Source: Streptomyces orinoci | GTDB lineage: Bacteria > Actinomycetota > Actinomycetes > Streptomycetales > Streptomycetaceae | DNA length: 64,000 nt | Reading direction: 5' to 3' | NCBI RefSeq assembly: GCF_003121295.1 | Contig: NZ_PHNC01000031.1 | Location: 1,056,439 to 1,120,438, forward strand | Part shown: piece by piece, positions 8,285 to 15,810 of the stretch | How the letters are laid out: each line of letters begins with the position of its first letter | How positions within the stretch are numbered: position 1 is the first letter of the stretch | The notes under the pieces: generated by a model | What the model was told of the DNA's origin: nothing | The model's input: only the letters and a program-made list of their open reading frames with translations | The model's database searches: none | Program-made: the position numbers and the translations under genes

Positions 8285-9619
8285 ATGGTCATGGATGTGC
8301 CATCACGTACCGAATCCCCGCCGGTGGTCGCGGTGCTCGCCGACTCCGATACGCGGTGGAAATGGGGAGCGCTGACCGCGCGCCGGCTGGTGCCCGGGGC
8401 CCGGCTGGACGGATATCTGCTGCGCGGCCGGGCCACCCCGACCGTCCGCCAGCTGTCCGAAGTGGGCGTGGCCGCCGAGGAGTTGCGCGAGGTGACCGGG
8501 GCGGAGTTTGTCCGCTCGGTGGATCCGGACCGGCACCGGGTGGTGGTGCTGGCCTGTGTGGGCGGCGCGGTGCAGGCGATGCTGCACGGTCTGGCGTGGC
8601 AGTGGTCAACCAGCGTGGCCCGTCCGGTGGTTGTCACCGGCTATGTGGGCGTGGTCTATGAAAAGCTGGCGGACGGACTGCTGTTGCGCCATGGGGCCGA
8701 TGTGGTGCTGGCCAACTCCCGTGCCGACGCCGAGCGGTTCCGGGAGGTCTACGCCGGAGTGGGCGCCCCGGCGGGCAGCGTAACCGAATGCGCCCTGCCC
8801 TTCCTGGACGGCGCGCCCCGCGCGGGGGAGCGCAACGGCCCGTTCACCGTGGTGTTCGCCACCCAGCCCTCGGTGCCGGAGAAACGTGCCGACCGGCGCT
8901 ATCTGCTGGAACGCGCGGTACGGCACGCCCGGCTGCACCCGGAACGGGAGGTGCTGGTCAAACTGCGCAGCAGGCCCGGTGAGCACACCACCCACCTGGA
9001 GGAGATCCCCTACCAGCGGCTGGCCGCCCGGCTGCCCGGTGAAGCGCCCGCCAACTTCCGTCTGGTGTACGGGCATATGGGCGAAGTGCTGGACCGTACC
9101 GATCTGCTGGTCACGGTGAGCTCCACGGCCGCGCTGGAGGCGCTGCACCGCTCGGTGCCCACCGCCGTCCTCACCGACCTGGGCATCCGGGAGGAGCTGG
9201 GCAACCACCACTTCCTGGGCTCGGGCTGCCTGACCTCCTGGGACCGGCTGGACGCCGGGCAGCTGCCCAAGGCGGAACCGGCCTGGGCCGCCCGCCAGGG
9301 CGTGGCGGGCGCCCGGCCCTATGAGCGGGCCTTCGACGCCGCGCGGGAGCGGGTCGAGGAGCTGATGGGGCAGCCCCAACTGCCGCCACTGGCGCCGTAC
9401 TACACCCAGGAGACCGCACCCGGATACCTCCCGGGCATCCTGGCCCGCCATGGCTTCGCCCCGGACGGGCGGCCGCTGCCGGGCCGTGCGCCCCGGCCGC
9501 ACGCCGAGAGCGCACTGCGCCGGGCCGCGCGGGAGGCGCTGCGGGAGGCGGCCAGGGGCGCCTACCGGCAGGGAGTGCAGCGGGTGGCCCCCGTCATCCG
9601 GCGGCTGGGGGAGCTGTGA
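8285..9619 (+). CDS. Putative glycosyltransferase of the nonulosonate cluster (DUF6716-like)
   Basis: A 444-residue protein which I place with the putative glycosyltransferases called DUF6716, from memory of such clusters. Visible features: an N-terminal Rossmann-like strand 'VVAVLADSDTRWKWGALTARRL', 'RPVVVTGYVGVVYEKLADGLL', 'GADVVLANSRADAERFREVY', a middle strand 'FTVVFATQPSVPEKRADRRY', then 'REVLVKLRSRPGEHTTHLEE' and 'TDLLVTVSSTAALEALHRSVP', a GT-B-like C-terminal half where Ser-Ser-Thr would contact the nucleotide. The start is uncertain: ATG at 8285 or 8291 both lack a Shine-Dalgarno, and the message may be nearly leaderless. It opens the rightward arm and its stop overlaps a possible GTG of the next gene. 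Confidence 0.72.
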   Translation: MVMDVPSRTESPPVVAVLADSDTRWKWGALTARRLVPGARLDGYLLRGRATPTVRQLSEVGVAAEELREVTGAEFVRSVDPDRHRVVVLACVGGAVQAMLHGLAWQWSTSVARPVVVTGYVGVVYEKLADGLLLRHGADVVLANSRADAERFREVYAGVGAPAGSVTECALPFLDGAPRAGERNGPFTVVFATQPSVPEKRADRRYLLERAVRHARLHPEREVLVKLRSRPGEHTTHLEEIPYQRLAARLPGEAPANFRLVYGHMGEVLDRTDLLVTVSSTAALEALHRSVPTAVLTDLGIREELGNHHFLGSGCLTSWDRLDAGQLPKAEPAWAARQGVAGARPYERAFDAARERVEELMGQPQLPPLAPYYTQETAPGYLPGILARHGFAPDGRPLPGRAPRPHAESALRRAAREALREAARGAYRQGVQRVAPVIRRLGEL

Positions 9620-9678
9620 CCGCCCCGCCGCCATCCGTCCAACACGCCGGAGAAACCGGCCACTTCGAGGAGAGCGCC

Positions 9679-10905
9679 ATGCCCGCCGTGCTGGCTGTCA
9701 TCCCCGCCCGGGGCGGCTCCAAGGGCGTACCCGGCAAAAACCTCGCCCCGGTCGGCGGGGCCCCGCTGATCACCCGCGCGGTGCGGGAGTGCCGGGCCGC
9801 CCGGCTGGTCACCGAGGTGGTGGTGTCCACCGATGACGACGCGGTGGCCGAGGCGGCCCGTACCGCCGGGGCGCTGGTGGTACGGCGGCCTGCCCCCCTG
9901 GCGGGGGACACCGCCAGCAGCGAGGCGGCGGTGCTGCACGCCATGGATGCCTACCAGGGCATGCGCGGCGGCCCACTGGACGTGGTGCTGCTGGTCCAGT
10001 GCACCAGCCCCTTCCTCACCGCCGCGGATGTGGACGCGGTGGCCGCCGCCGTGACCGAGCGCGGCGCGGACAGCGCGCTGACCGTGGCGCCCTTCCATGG
10101 CTTCCTGTGGCGGGACGGCGCGTCGGCGGGGGACGGTGACGACGGCGCCCCCTCCGTACCCGGCGACCAGCCGCCGTACGGCGTCCGCGCCCGGGGCGTC
10201 AATCACGACAGCGCTCACCGCCCCCGCCGCCAGGACCGCCCGGAAGACCTGCTGGAGACCGGCGCCGCCTATGCCATGCGGGCGGACGGCTTCCGGGCCG
10301 CCGGGCACCGCTTCTTCGGCCGTACCGAGCTGGTGCGCACCGACCCGGCCCGGGTGCTGGAGATCGACGACCCGCACGACCTGGCCCGCGCCCGGGCGCT
10401 GGCCCCGCTGCTGGACACCCGGCGCCATCTGCCCACCAGGGACCAAGTGGACGCCGTGGTCCTGGACTTCGACGGCACCCAGACCGACGACCGGGTGCTG
10501 ATCGACGCCGAGGGCCGGGAACTGGTGGCCGTCCACCGGGGCGACGGACTGGGCGTGGCCGCCCTGCGCCGGGCGGGGCTGGCGGTGCTGATCCTGTCCA
10601 CCGAGACCAATGCGGTGGTCGCCGCCCGCGCCCGCAAGCTGAAGGTGCCGGTGGTGCATGGCACCGACCGCAAGGACCTGGCGCTCAAGCAGTGGTGCGA
10701 GGAGCGGGGCATCGACGCCCAGCGGGTGCTCTACCTCGGCAATGACGTCAATGACCTCCCTTGTCTGGACCTGGTGGGCTGGCCGGTGGCGGTGGCCGAC
10801 GCCCGGGAGCCGGTGCGCCGGGCCGCCCGCCTGGTCACCCAGGCGCCCGGCGGCAGCGGAGCGGTACGCGAGATCGCCGGCTGGCTGCTGGGCCCGTCCC
10901 TGTGA
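9679..10905 (+). CDS. neuA: Acylneuraminate cytidylyltransferase fused to a KdsC-like HAD phosphatase
   Basis: A 408-residue two-domain enzyme. Residues 1-235 are a CMP-nonulosonate synthetase: 'AVIPARGGSKGVPGKNL' is the CTP-binding loop, with 'VVVSTDDDAVAEAA' and 'LLVQCTSPFLTAADVDAV' following. Residues about 255-405 form a HAD phosphatase: motif I is DFDGTQTDD with the catalytic aspartates at 263 and 265, and 'LYLGNDVNDLPCL' is the late acidic motif. The pair would dephosphorylate a nonulosonate 9-phosphate and activate it with CTP. The ATG at 9679 is preferred because GAGGAGAG lies just upstream; an earlier GTG at 9616 overlaps the previous stop. Between the two domains the insertion 'GDDGAPSVPGDQPPYG' is Gly/Pro-rich and probably loops out. 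Confidence 0.92.
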   Translation: MPAVLAVIPARGGSKGVPGKNLAPVGGAPLITRAVRECRAARLVTEVVVSTDDDAVAEAARTAGALVVRRPAPLAGDTASSEAAVLHAMDAYQGMRGGPLDVVLLVQCTSPFLTAADVDAVAAAVTERGADSALTVAPFHGFLWRDGASAGDGDDGAPSVPGDQPPYGVRARGVNHDSAHRPRRQDRPEDLLETGAAYAMRADGFRAAGHRFFGRTELVRTDPARVLEIDDPHDLARARALAPLLDTRRHLPTRDQVDAVVLDFDGTQTDDRVLIDAEGRELVAVHRGDGLGVAALRRAGLAVLILSTETNAVVAARARKLKVPVVHGTDRKDLALKQWCEERGIDAQRVLYLGNDVNDLPCLDLVGWPVAVADAREPVRRAARLVTQAPGGSGAVREIAGWLLGPSL

Positions 10906-11003
10906 GACCCCGACCCGAACCCCGCACCCCGGCTCCCGCACCGCAGCCCCCACACCCCACAACACCCCGGCAACCCCGGCCCCAATCAGCGAAGGAAGCC
11001 CAG

Positions 11004-11933
11004 ATGCTCTCTGCACTCCCCGCCCGGCGCACCCGTCAGCTCGGTGACCGGCCGGTGGGCCCCGGCCTGCCGGTCTACATCACCGGTGAAATCGGCATCA
11101 ACCACAATGGCGACCTGGACACCGCCCTGGCGCTCATCGACGCGGCGGTGGACGCCGGGTGCGATGCGGTGAAGTTCCAGAAGCGGACCCCCGAGGTCTG
11201 CACCCCGAGGGACCAATGGGGCCTGGAGCGGGAGACGCCCTGGGGGCGGATGACGTATATCGAGTACCGCCACCGGGTGGAGTTCGGCGAGGAGGAGTAC
11301 CGCAGGATCGATACGCACTGCCGGGAGCGCGGCATCGCCTGGTTCGCCTCGCCCTGGGATGTGGAATCGGTGGCGTTCCTGGAGAAGTTCGAGGTGCCCG
11401 CGCACAAGGTGGCTTCCGCCTCGCTCACCGACGACGAGCTGCTGCGGGCGCTGCGGGCCACCGGCCGCACCATCGTGCTCTCCACCGGGATGTCCACCCC
11501 GCAGCAGATCCGGCACGCGGTGGAGGTGCTCGGCAGCGAGAACATCCTGCTGTGCCACGCCACTTCCACCTATCCGGCCAGGGCCGCCGAGCTCAATCTG
11601 CGGGTGATCAACACCCTCCAGGCCGAGTACCCCAATGTCCCCATCGGTTACTCCGGCCATGAGACGGGCCTGCAGACCACGCTGGCCGCGGTGGCGCTGG
11701 GCGCCTGCTTTGTGGAGCGGCACATCACCCTGGACCGCGCCATGTGGGGCTCCGACCAGGCCGCCTCCGTCGAACCGGGCGGTCTGCAACGGCTGGTGCG
11801 CGATATCCGGGTGGTGGAGGAGTCGCTGGGCGACGGGATCAAGCGGGTCTACGACAGCGAACTGGCCCCGATGCGCAAACTGCGCCGGGTGGCCGGGGTG
11901 GTGGCCGGTGAACTCGAACCCGCCGCGGTGTGA
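11004..11933 (+). CDS. neuB: N-acetylneuraminate/Kdn synthase, NeuB type, without SAF domain
   Basis: A 309-residue TIM-barrel synthase that condenses phosphoenolpyruvate with an N-acylmannosamine or mannose (or its 6-phosphate) to form a nine-carbon sugar acid. The NeuB signatures are complete: 'YITGEIGINHNGDLDTALAL', 'AGCDAVKFQKRTPE', 'FASPWDVESVAFLEKF', 'KVASASLTDDELLRAL', 'VLSTGMSTPQQIRHAV', 'LCHATSTYPA', 'IGYSGHETGLQTT', 'VERHITLDRAMWGSDQAAS'. Usual NeuB proteins are 335-350 residues because of a C-terminal SAF (antifreeze-like) domain that caps the partner's active site; here the protein ends shortly after the barrel with 'MRKLRRVAGVVAGELEPAAV'. ATG at 11004 follows GAAGGAAG. Its stop overlaps the next gene's GTG start. 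Confidence 0.93.
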   Translation: MLSALPARRTRQLGDRPVGPGLPVYITGEIGINHNGDLDTALALIDAAVDAGCDAVKFQKRTPEVCTPRDQWGLERETPWGRMTYIEYRHRVEFGEEEYRRIDTHCRERGIAWFASPWDVESVAFLEKFEVPAHKVASASLTDDELLRALRATGRTIVLSTGMSTPQQIRHAVEVLGSENILLCHATSTYPARAAELNLRVINTLQAEYPNVPIGYSGHETGLQTTLAAVALGACFVERHITLDRAMWGSDQAASVEPGGLQRLVRDIRVVEESLGDGIKRVYDSELAPMRKLRRVAGVVAGELEPAAV

Positions 11934-13069
11934 CGGGCGAGACGGCGGTGACCGACACCCTGGCCTTTGTGGAGAGTCCGGTCCAGCTCCTCAACGTCCT
12001 TGAATGGGCGCACTCCGGGGCGCTGGCCCGGCCGCCGGGCCAGGGGACGCCGCTGTGCGGCCAGGTGCCCCGGCAGAAGGACGGACGGGAGCCGGAGGCC
12101 GGCGGACTGCTGGTGGTGGTGCTCGCCCCGCATGACCCGATGACCCGCGGCCAGCTGCGGCGGATGGCCGAACTGGCCCGGGAACAGGGGCACCGGCTGC
12201 GCTGGGAGGAGGCCCGCGGCGGGCCCGGCGCCCCGGTGCACACGGTGGGCACCCTGGCCGGACCGCTGCGCGCGGCCCGGCGGGTGGTGATCGGCGATCC
12301 CTTCTCCCGTTATGTTCAACTGCTGTTGACCATCACCCGGGCCCGGGAGCTGGTGGTGGTGGACGATGGCACCGCCACCATGGAGTTCGTCTCCCAACTG
12401 GCGCGCGGGGAACGGCTGATGCGCTGGCATCGCACCGGCGGCCTGGGGGCGCGGGACATAGTCTTCGCGCCGGTTTCTGCTTCCGCGCGCCGGATGCTCA
12501 CCCCAAGTGGCCGTAGAGACATCCGTCTGTTCACCTCGATGCCGGTCCAGGCGCCGCCCGGAATCACCGTGGAAACCAATGACTTCGCCTGGACCAGGTC
12601 CGTCTTCGGCCCGCCCCGGCTGACCGGCGGCACCGATCTGGTGGGCACCTCGCTGGTGGAGACCGGTGTGGTGGACGGCGAACGCTATCTGGCGGCGGTG
12701 GCCGCCCTGGCCGACGGGCATGGCGCCACCCGGTACTTCGCACACCGCCGGGAGCGCACCGACAAGCTGCACGAGATAGCGTCCCGGATCGGTCTGGAGG
12801 TGGTACGGCCCGAACTGCCCCTGGAAATCGTGGCCCGGCGCGGCCCCATCGGCCGTACCGTGCTGAGCTTTCCGTCCACCGTGGTGCACACCCTGCCGCT
12901 GGCCCTGGCCGGCACCCCGGTCACCGTGGCGGTCTGCGGCATCGACCCCTCCTGGCTCACCGCTCACGCCTCGCCCCGCGCCGGGGACTTCCTCTCCGGC
13001 GTCACCACCAGCGCGGGGCGCGCGGTGCGCCGGCTGCCATATCTCCCCGCTCCGGCGCGCGGTTTGTGA
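11930..13069 (+). CDS. Putative sialyl/nonulosonyl transferase (GT52-like)
   Basis: A 379-residue protein. 'LAFVESPVQLLNVLEWAHSG' near the N-terminus resembles the opening strand of family 52 and capsule sialyltransferases (SP-x-QLL). 'RRVVIGDPFSRYVQLLL' and 'ELVVVDDGTATMEFV' follow, the latter like the acceptor-side DDG of these enzymes, then 'ATRYFAHRRERTDKLHEIAS' and 'TVLSFPSTVVHTLPLALAG', typical of the CMP-sugar half. It should use the CMP-nonulosonate produced by the two genes upstream. GTG at 11930 forms a GTGA overlap with neuB; a second GTG at 11948 would also fit. Family assignment is by motif only, so another donor is possible. Confidence 0.75.
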   Translation: MTGETAVTDTLAFVESPVQLLNVLEWAHSGALARPPGQGTPLCGQVPRQKDGREPEAGGLLVVVLAPHDPMTRGQLRRMAELAREQGHRLRWEEARGGPGAPVHTVGTLAGPLRAARRVVIGDPFSRYVQLLLTITRARELVVVDDGTATMEFVSQLARGERLMRWHRTGGLGARDIVFAPVSASARRMLTPSGRRDIRLFTSMPVQAPPGITVETNDFAWTRSVFGPPRLTGGTDLVGTSLVETGVVDGERYLAAVAALADGHGATRYFAHRRERTDKLHEIASRIGLEVVRPELPLEIVARRGPIGRTVLSFPSTVVHTLPLALAGTPVTVAVCGIDPSWLTAHASPRAGDFLSGVTTSAGRAVRRLPYLPAPARGL

Positions 13070-13190
13070 GTGTGTCTCGCAAAGGTACGCCCGTAAATAC
13101 GGGTCATACCCCCCGGACGGCCCATCCATGCGGCTGAACTTTTCGTGATCGGGAGGCAGTTGCCCCTCGCGTGGCTCTACTCTTCGCAGG

Positions 13191-14447
13191 GTGAACCATT
13201 TGATGCCCTGTGATACCGCGCCCGGCGCATCCGCCGGCCGACCCGGAAGCGACCGCACCGACGAGCTCACCGGACTGCTCCCGGCGGCCCTGGAGACGGA
13301 ACTGATCGCGTTCCGGCGGGACTTGCATATGCACCCGGAGTTGGGGAACCGTGAGTTCCGTACCACCGCGGCGATCAGGGCGAGACTGGAGAAGGCGGGC
13401 CTGCGCCCGCGGGTGCTGAACTCCGGCACCGGGCTGATCTGTGACATCGGGCGGGCCCGGGCGAGCGCCACCCGCCGCCCGGTGCTGGCGTTCCGGGCGG
13501 ACATCGACGCACTGCCCATCCCCGACACCAAGACCGTTCCCTACCGCTCCACCATTCCCAGGATGGCGCATGCCTGCGGCCATGACGTCCATACCACCGT
13601 GGTGCTGGGCACCGGGCTGGTGCTGGCCGCGCTCGCCGAGGAGGGCCGGCTGCCGCACCCGGTGCGGCTGATCTTCCAGCCCGCCGAGGAGGTGCTGCCC
13701 GGCGGCGCCCTGGGCGCCATCGACAGCGGGGCGCTGGAGGGCGTGGCCCGGATCGTGGCGGTGCACTGCGATCCCAAGGTGGAGGTGGGCCGGCTGGGGC
13801 TGCGCACCGGGGCGATCACCTCCGCCTGCGACAAGATCGAGGTGCTGCTGGACGGCCCCGGCGGGCACACCGCGCGCCCGCATCTGAGCACCGACCTGGT
13901 GACCGCCGCGGCCCGGGTGGCGCTGGATGTCCCGGCGCTGCTGGCCCGGCGGGTGGACACTCGCTCCGGGCTGGCCGTCACCTGGGGGCGGCTGGAGACC
14001 GGGCACGCGGCCAATGTCATCCCCCAGCACGCCGAACTCGCGGGCACCGTACGGTGCCTGGACCTGGCCGCCTGGCGGGACGCCCCTGACCTGGTGCACG
14101 CCGCGGTGGACGAGGTGGCCACCCTGCACCGCGCCAAGTCGCAGATCAACTACCTGCGCGGGGTACCGCCGGTGGTCAACCACCCGGAGATCGCCGGGCT
14201 GCTGGAGCGCGCCATGACCGCCCGGCGGGGCGCCCAGTCGGTGGAGGACACCGAGCAGAGCCTGGGCGGTGAGGACTTCTCCTGGTATCTGGAGCATGTC
14301 CCGGGGGCGATGGCCCGGCTGGGAGTGCGGCCGGTGGGCGACACCACCCGCCGGGATCTGCACTCCGGGGATTTCGATGTGGACGAAGGAGCGATCAAGG
14401 TCGGAGTGGAGCTGTTCACCGCGGCTGCGCTGCTGGATTGTCCGTAA
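13191..14447 (+). CDS. M20 family metallo-amidohydrolase
   Basis: A 418-residue zinc amidohydrolase of the M20D/aminoacylase-hippurate hydrolase group. Visible motifs: 'LHMHPELGNREFRTTAAI' (family start), 'LAFRADIDALPIPDT' (first metal-site region), 'MAHACGHDVHTTVVLGTGL' with the HDVH metal ligands, 'LIFQPAEEVLPGGALGAIDSG' with the catalytic Glu-Glu, 'GPGGHTARPH' (dimerisation lid) and 'QSLGGEDFSWYLEHVPGAM' with a late ligand. It probably releases an acid from an N-acylated amino acid or related amide; the substrate is unknown. GTG at 13191 lies about seven bases after a TACTCT -10-like box, so the message may be leaderless; ATG at 13203 is an alternative. It stands alone between the glycopolymer cluster and the nucleoside transporter. 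Confidence 0.88.
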   Translation: MNHLMPCDTAPGASAGRPGSDRTDELTGLLPAALETELIAFRRDLHMHPELGNREFRTTAAIRARLEKAGLRPRVLNSGTGLICDIGRARASATRRPVLAFRADIDALPIPDTKTVPYRSTIPRMAHACGHDVHTTVVLGTGLVLAALAEEGRLPHPVRLIFQPAEEVLPGGALGAIDSGALEGVARIVAVHCDPKVEVGRLGLRTGAITSACDKIEVLLDGPGGHTARPHLSTDLVTAAARVALDVPALLARRVDTRSGLAVTWGRLETGHAANVIPQHAELAGTVRCLDLAAWRDAPDLVHAAVDEVATLHRAKSQINYLRGVPPVVNHPEIAGLLERAMTARRGAQSVEDTEQSLGGEDFSWYLEHVPGAMARLGVRPVGDTTRRDLHSGDFDVDEGAIKVGVELFTAAALLDCP

Positions 14448-14521
14448 ATGTAGGTTTCTACAAAGCAAGGGCCGCTTGCGACGATCCGATAACGGCTTTG
14501 AAGCTCCCCTTTTCATCCCAT

Positions 14522-14533
14522 CTACGCGCGTTA
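14522..14533. promoter_or_regulatory. Variant nucleoside-regulon operator upstream of the BMP lipoprotein
   Basis: CTACGCGCGTTA matches the 12-bp palindrome CTACGCGCGTAG, which recurs upstream of four other nucleoside genes here, at 10 of 12 positions. It lies about 50 bp upstream of the lipoprotein start. The imperfect right half may mean weaker binding. Confidence 0.6.
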
Positions 14534-14585
14534 CGATTCCCCGCGAACCAGCGCCAATGGAGGCGCTTCGAGTGAAGGGGCCCTC

Positions 14586-15626
14586 GTGCGCCGGGTATCC
14601 ACGATCACCGCTGCGGCAGTTTCCACCGCCGCCCTCGCATTCTCTCTCACCGCCTGTGGTTCGTCCTCGACCGAGTCGAGCGGCGGCAAGGACAAGGGTG
14701 TTGGCCTTGCCTATGACGTCGGCGGCCGGGACGACCACTCCTTCAATGAGTCCGCCGCCCGCGGTATGGACAAGGCCAAGAAGGACCTGGGTGTCGGCGG
14801 CCGGGACATGACCGCCAAGAACGGCGAGACCGAGGCGGAGCGCGAACAGCGCCTGACCTCCCTCGCCGACGCCGGTTACAACCCCGTCATCGGCGTTGGA
14901 TTTAACTACCAAAAGTCCATTGAGGCCGTGGCCAAGCAGTACCCGAAGACCACCTTCGCGGTGATCGACTCGGTGGCCGCCGGCTCCAATGTGGACAGCG
15001 TCACCTTCGGTGAGAACGAGGGCTCCTACCTGGCCGGCGTCGCCGCCGCGCTGAAGTCCAAGAACCACAAGGTCGGCTTCATCGGCGGTGTCAACAACGC
15101 GCTGATCCAGAAGTTCCAGGCGGGCTTCGAGCAGGGCGTCAAGGACACCGACTCCAAGGCCCAGATCACTTCGCAGTACCTGTACCCGAACAACGACAAG
15201 GGCTTCAACGACCCGGCGGCCGCCAAGGACAAGGCCAACGGCATGCTCGACTCGGGCGTTGACGTGATCTACACGGCGGCGGGCCTGTCCGGCAACGGCT
15301 CCATCGAGGCCGTCGCCGCCCGTAAGGACTGCTGGGCCATCGGCGTGGACTCCGACCAGTACCAGCAGGCCGGCCTGGAGAAGTACAAGGACCACATCCT
15401 CACCTCGGTGGTGAAGAACGTGGACGTGGCGGTCTACGACGTGATCAAGAGCGTCAAGGACGGCAAGCCGCTGTCCGGCCCGCACCAGTACCTGCTCAAG
15501 GACAACGGTGTTTCGCTGGCCACCTCGGGCGGCTTCATCGACGACATCAAGGACAAGCTCGACGCCGCGAAGAAGAAGATCGTGGACGGCGAGGTCAAGG
15601 TCCGGATCGCCCCGCAGCAGAGCTGA
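14586..15626 (+). CDS. BMP family nucleoside-binding lipoprotein
   Basis: A 346-residue extracytoplasmic binding protein. The N-terminus 'VRRVSTITAAAVSTAALAFS' leads into the lipobox L-T-A-C with the lipidated Cys at about residue 24, so it is anchored outside the membrane. The BMP (PnrA/Med-like) domain is shown by 'GLAYDVGGRDDHSFNESAAR', 'YNPVIGVGFNYQKSIEAVAK', 'VTFGENEGSYLAGVAAAL', 'VGFIGGVNNALIQKFQAGFE', 'DVIYTAAGLSGNGSIEAV' and 'WAIGVDSDQYQQAG'. Such proteins bind purine nucleosides and deliver them to RnsBCD/NupNOPQ-type ABC transporters, which are encoded directly downstream. GTG at 14586 follows AGGGGCCCTC. A strong hairpin after the stop separates it from the ATPase gene, so it can be made in excess over the permease parts. 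Confidence 0.95.
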   Translation: MRRVSTITAAAVSTAALAFSLTACGSSSTESSGGKDKGVGLAYDVGGRDDHSFNESAARGMDKAKKDLGVGGRDMTAKNGETEAEREQRLTSLADAGYNPVIGVGFNYQKSIEAVAKQYPKTTFAVIDSVAAGSNVDSVTFGENEGSYLAGVAAALKSKNHKVGFIGGVNNALIQKFQAGFEQGVKDTDSKAQITSQYLYPNNDKGFNDPAAAKDKANGMLDSGVDVIYTAAGLSGNGSIEAVAARKDCWAIGVDSDQYQQAGLEKYKDHILTSVVKNVDVAVYDVIKSVKDGKPLSGPHQYLLKDNGVSLATSGGFIDDIKDKLDAAKKKIVDGEVKVRIAPQQS

Positions 15627-15642
15627 TCCGCCGCTGAACCGA

Positions 15643-15680
15643 GTACGGGCCCGGCGGGAAGACTTCCGCCGGGCCCGTAC
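15643..15680 (+). terminator. Hairpin after the BMP lipoprotein gene
   Basis: Perfect 15-bp arms (GTACGGGCCCGGCGG and its reverse complement at 15666-15680) around an 8-base loop, 17 bp after the stop. There is no T-run, as is usual in Streptomyces. It may end most transcripts or protect the 3' end of the binding-protein message. Confidence 0.85.
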
Positions 15681-15693
15681 GCAAGTGCCAATG

Positions 15694-15705
15694 CTACGCG
15701 CGTAG
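15694..15705. promoter_or_regulatory. Nucleoside-regulon operator upstream of the ABC transporter operon
   Basis: Perfect palindrome CTACGCGCGTAG, extended by one base pair on each side (GCTACGCGCGTAGC, 15693-15706). It lies just after the lipoprotein terminator and 105 bp upstream of the ATPase start, suggesting a second regulated promoter inside the transporter locus. Confidence 0.75.
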
Positions 15706-15810
15706 CGTCGAGTTGAGCCAGATAGCGTCAACCAGCCCAGCCGGAACGACCGGCCCGCCGCCCGGCGGACCGGCTCCACCCACCGCTCCCTTCCCCGAGG
15801 AGAGTGCGCC

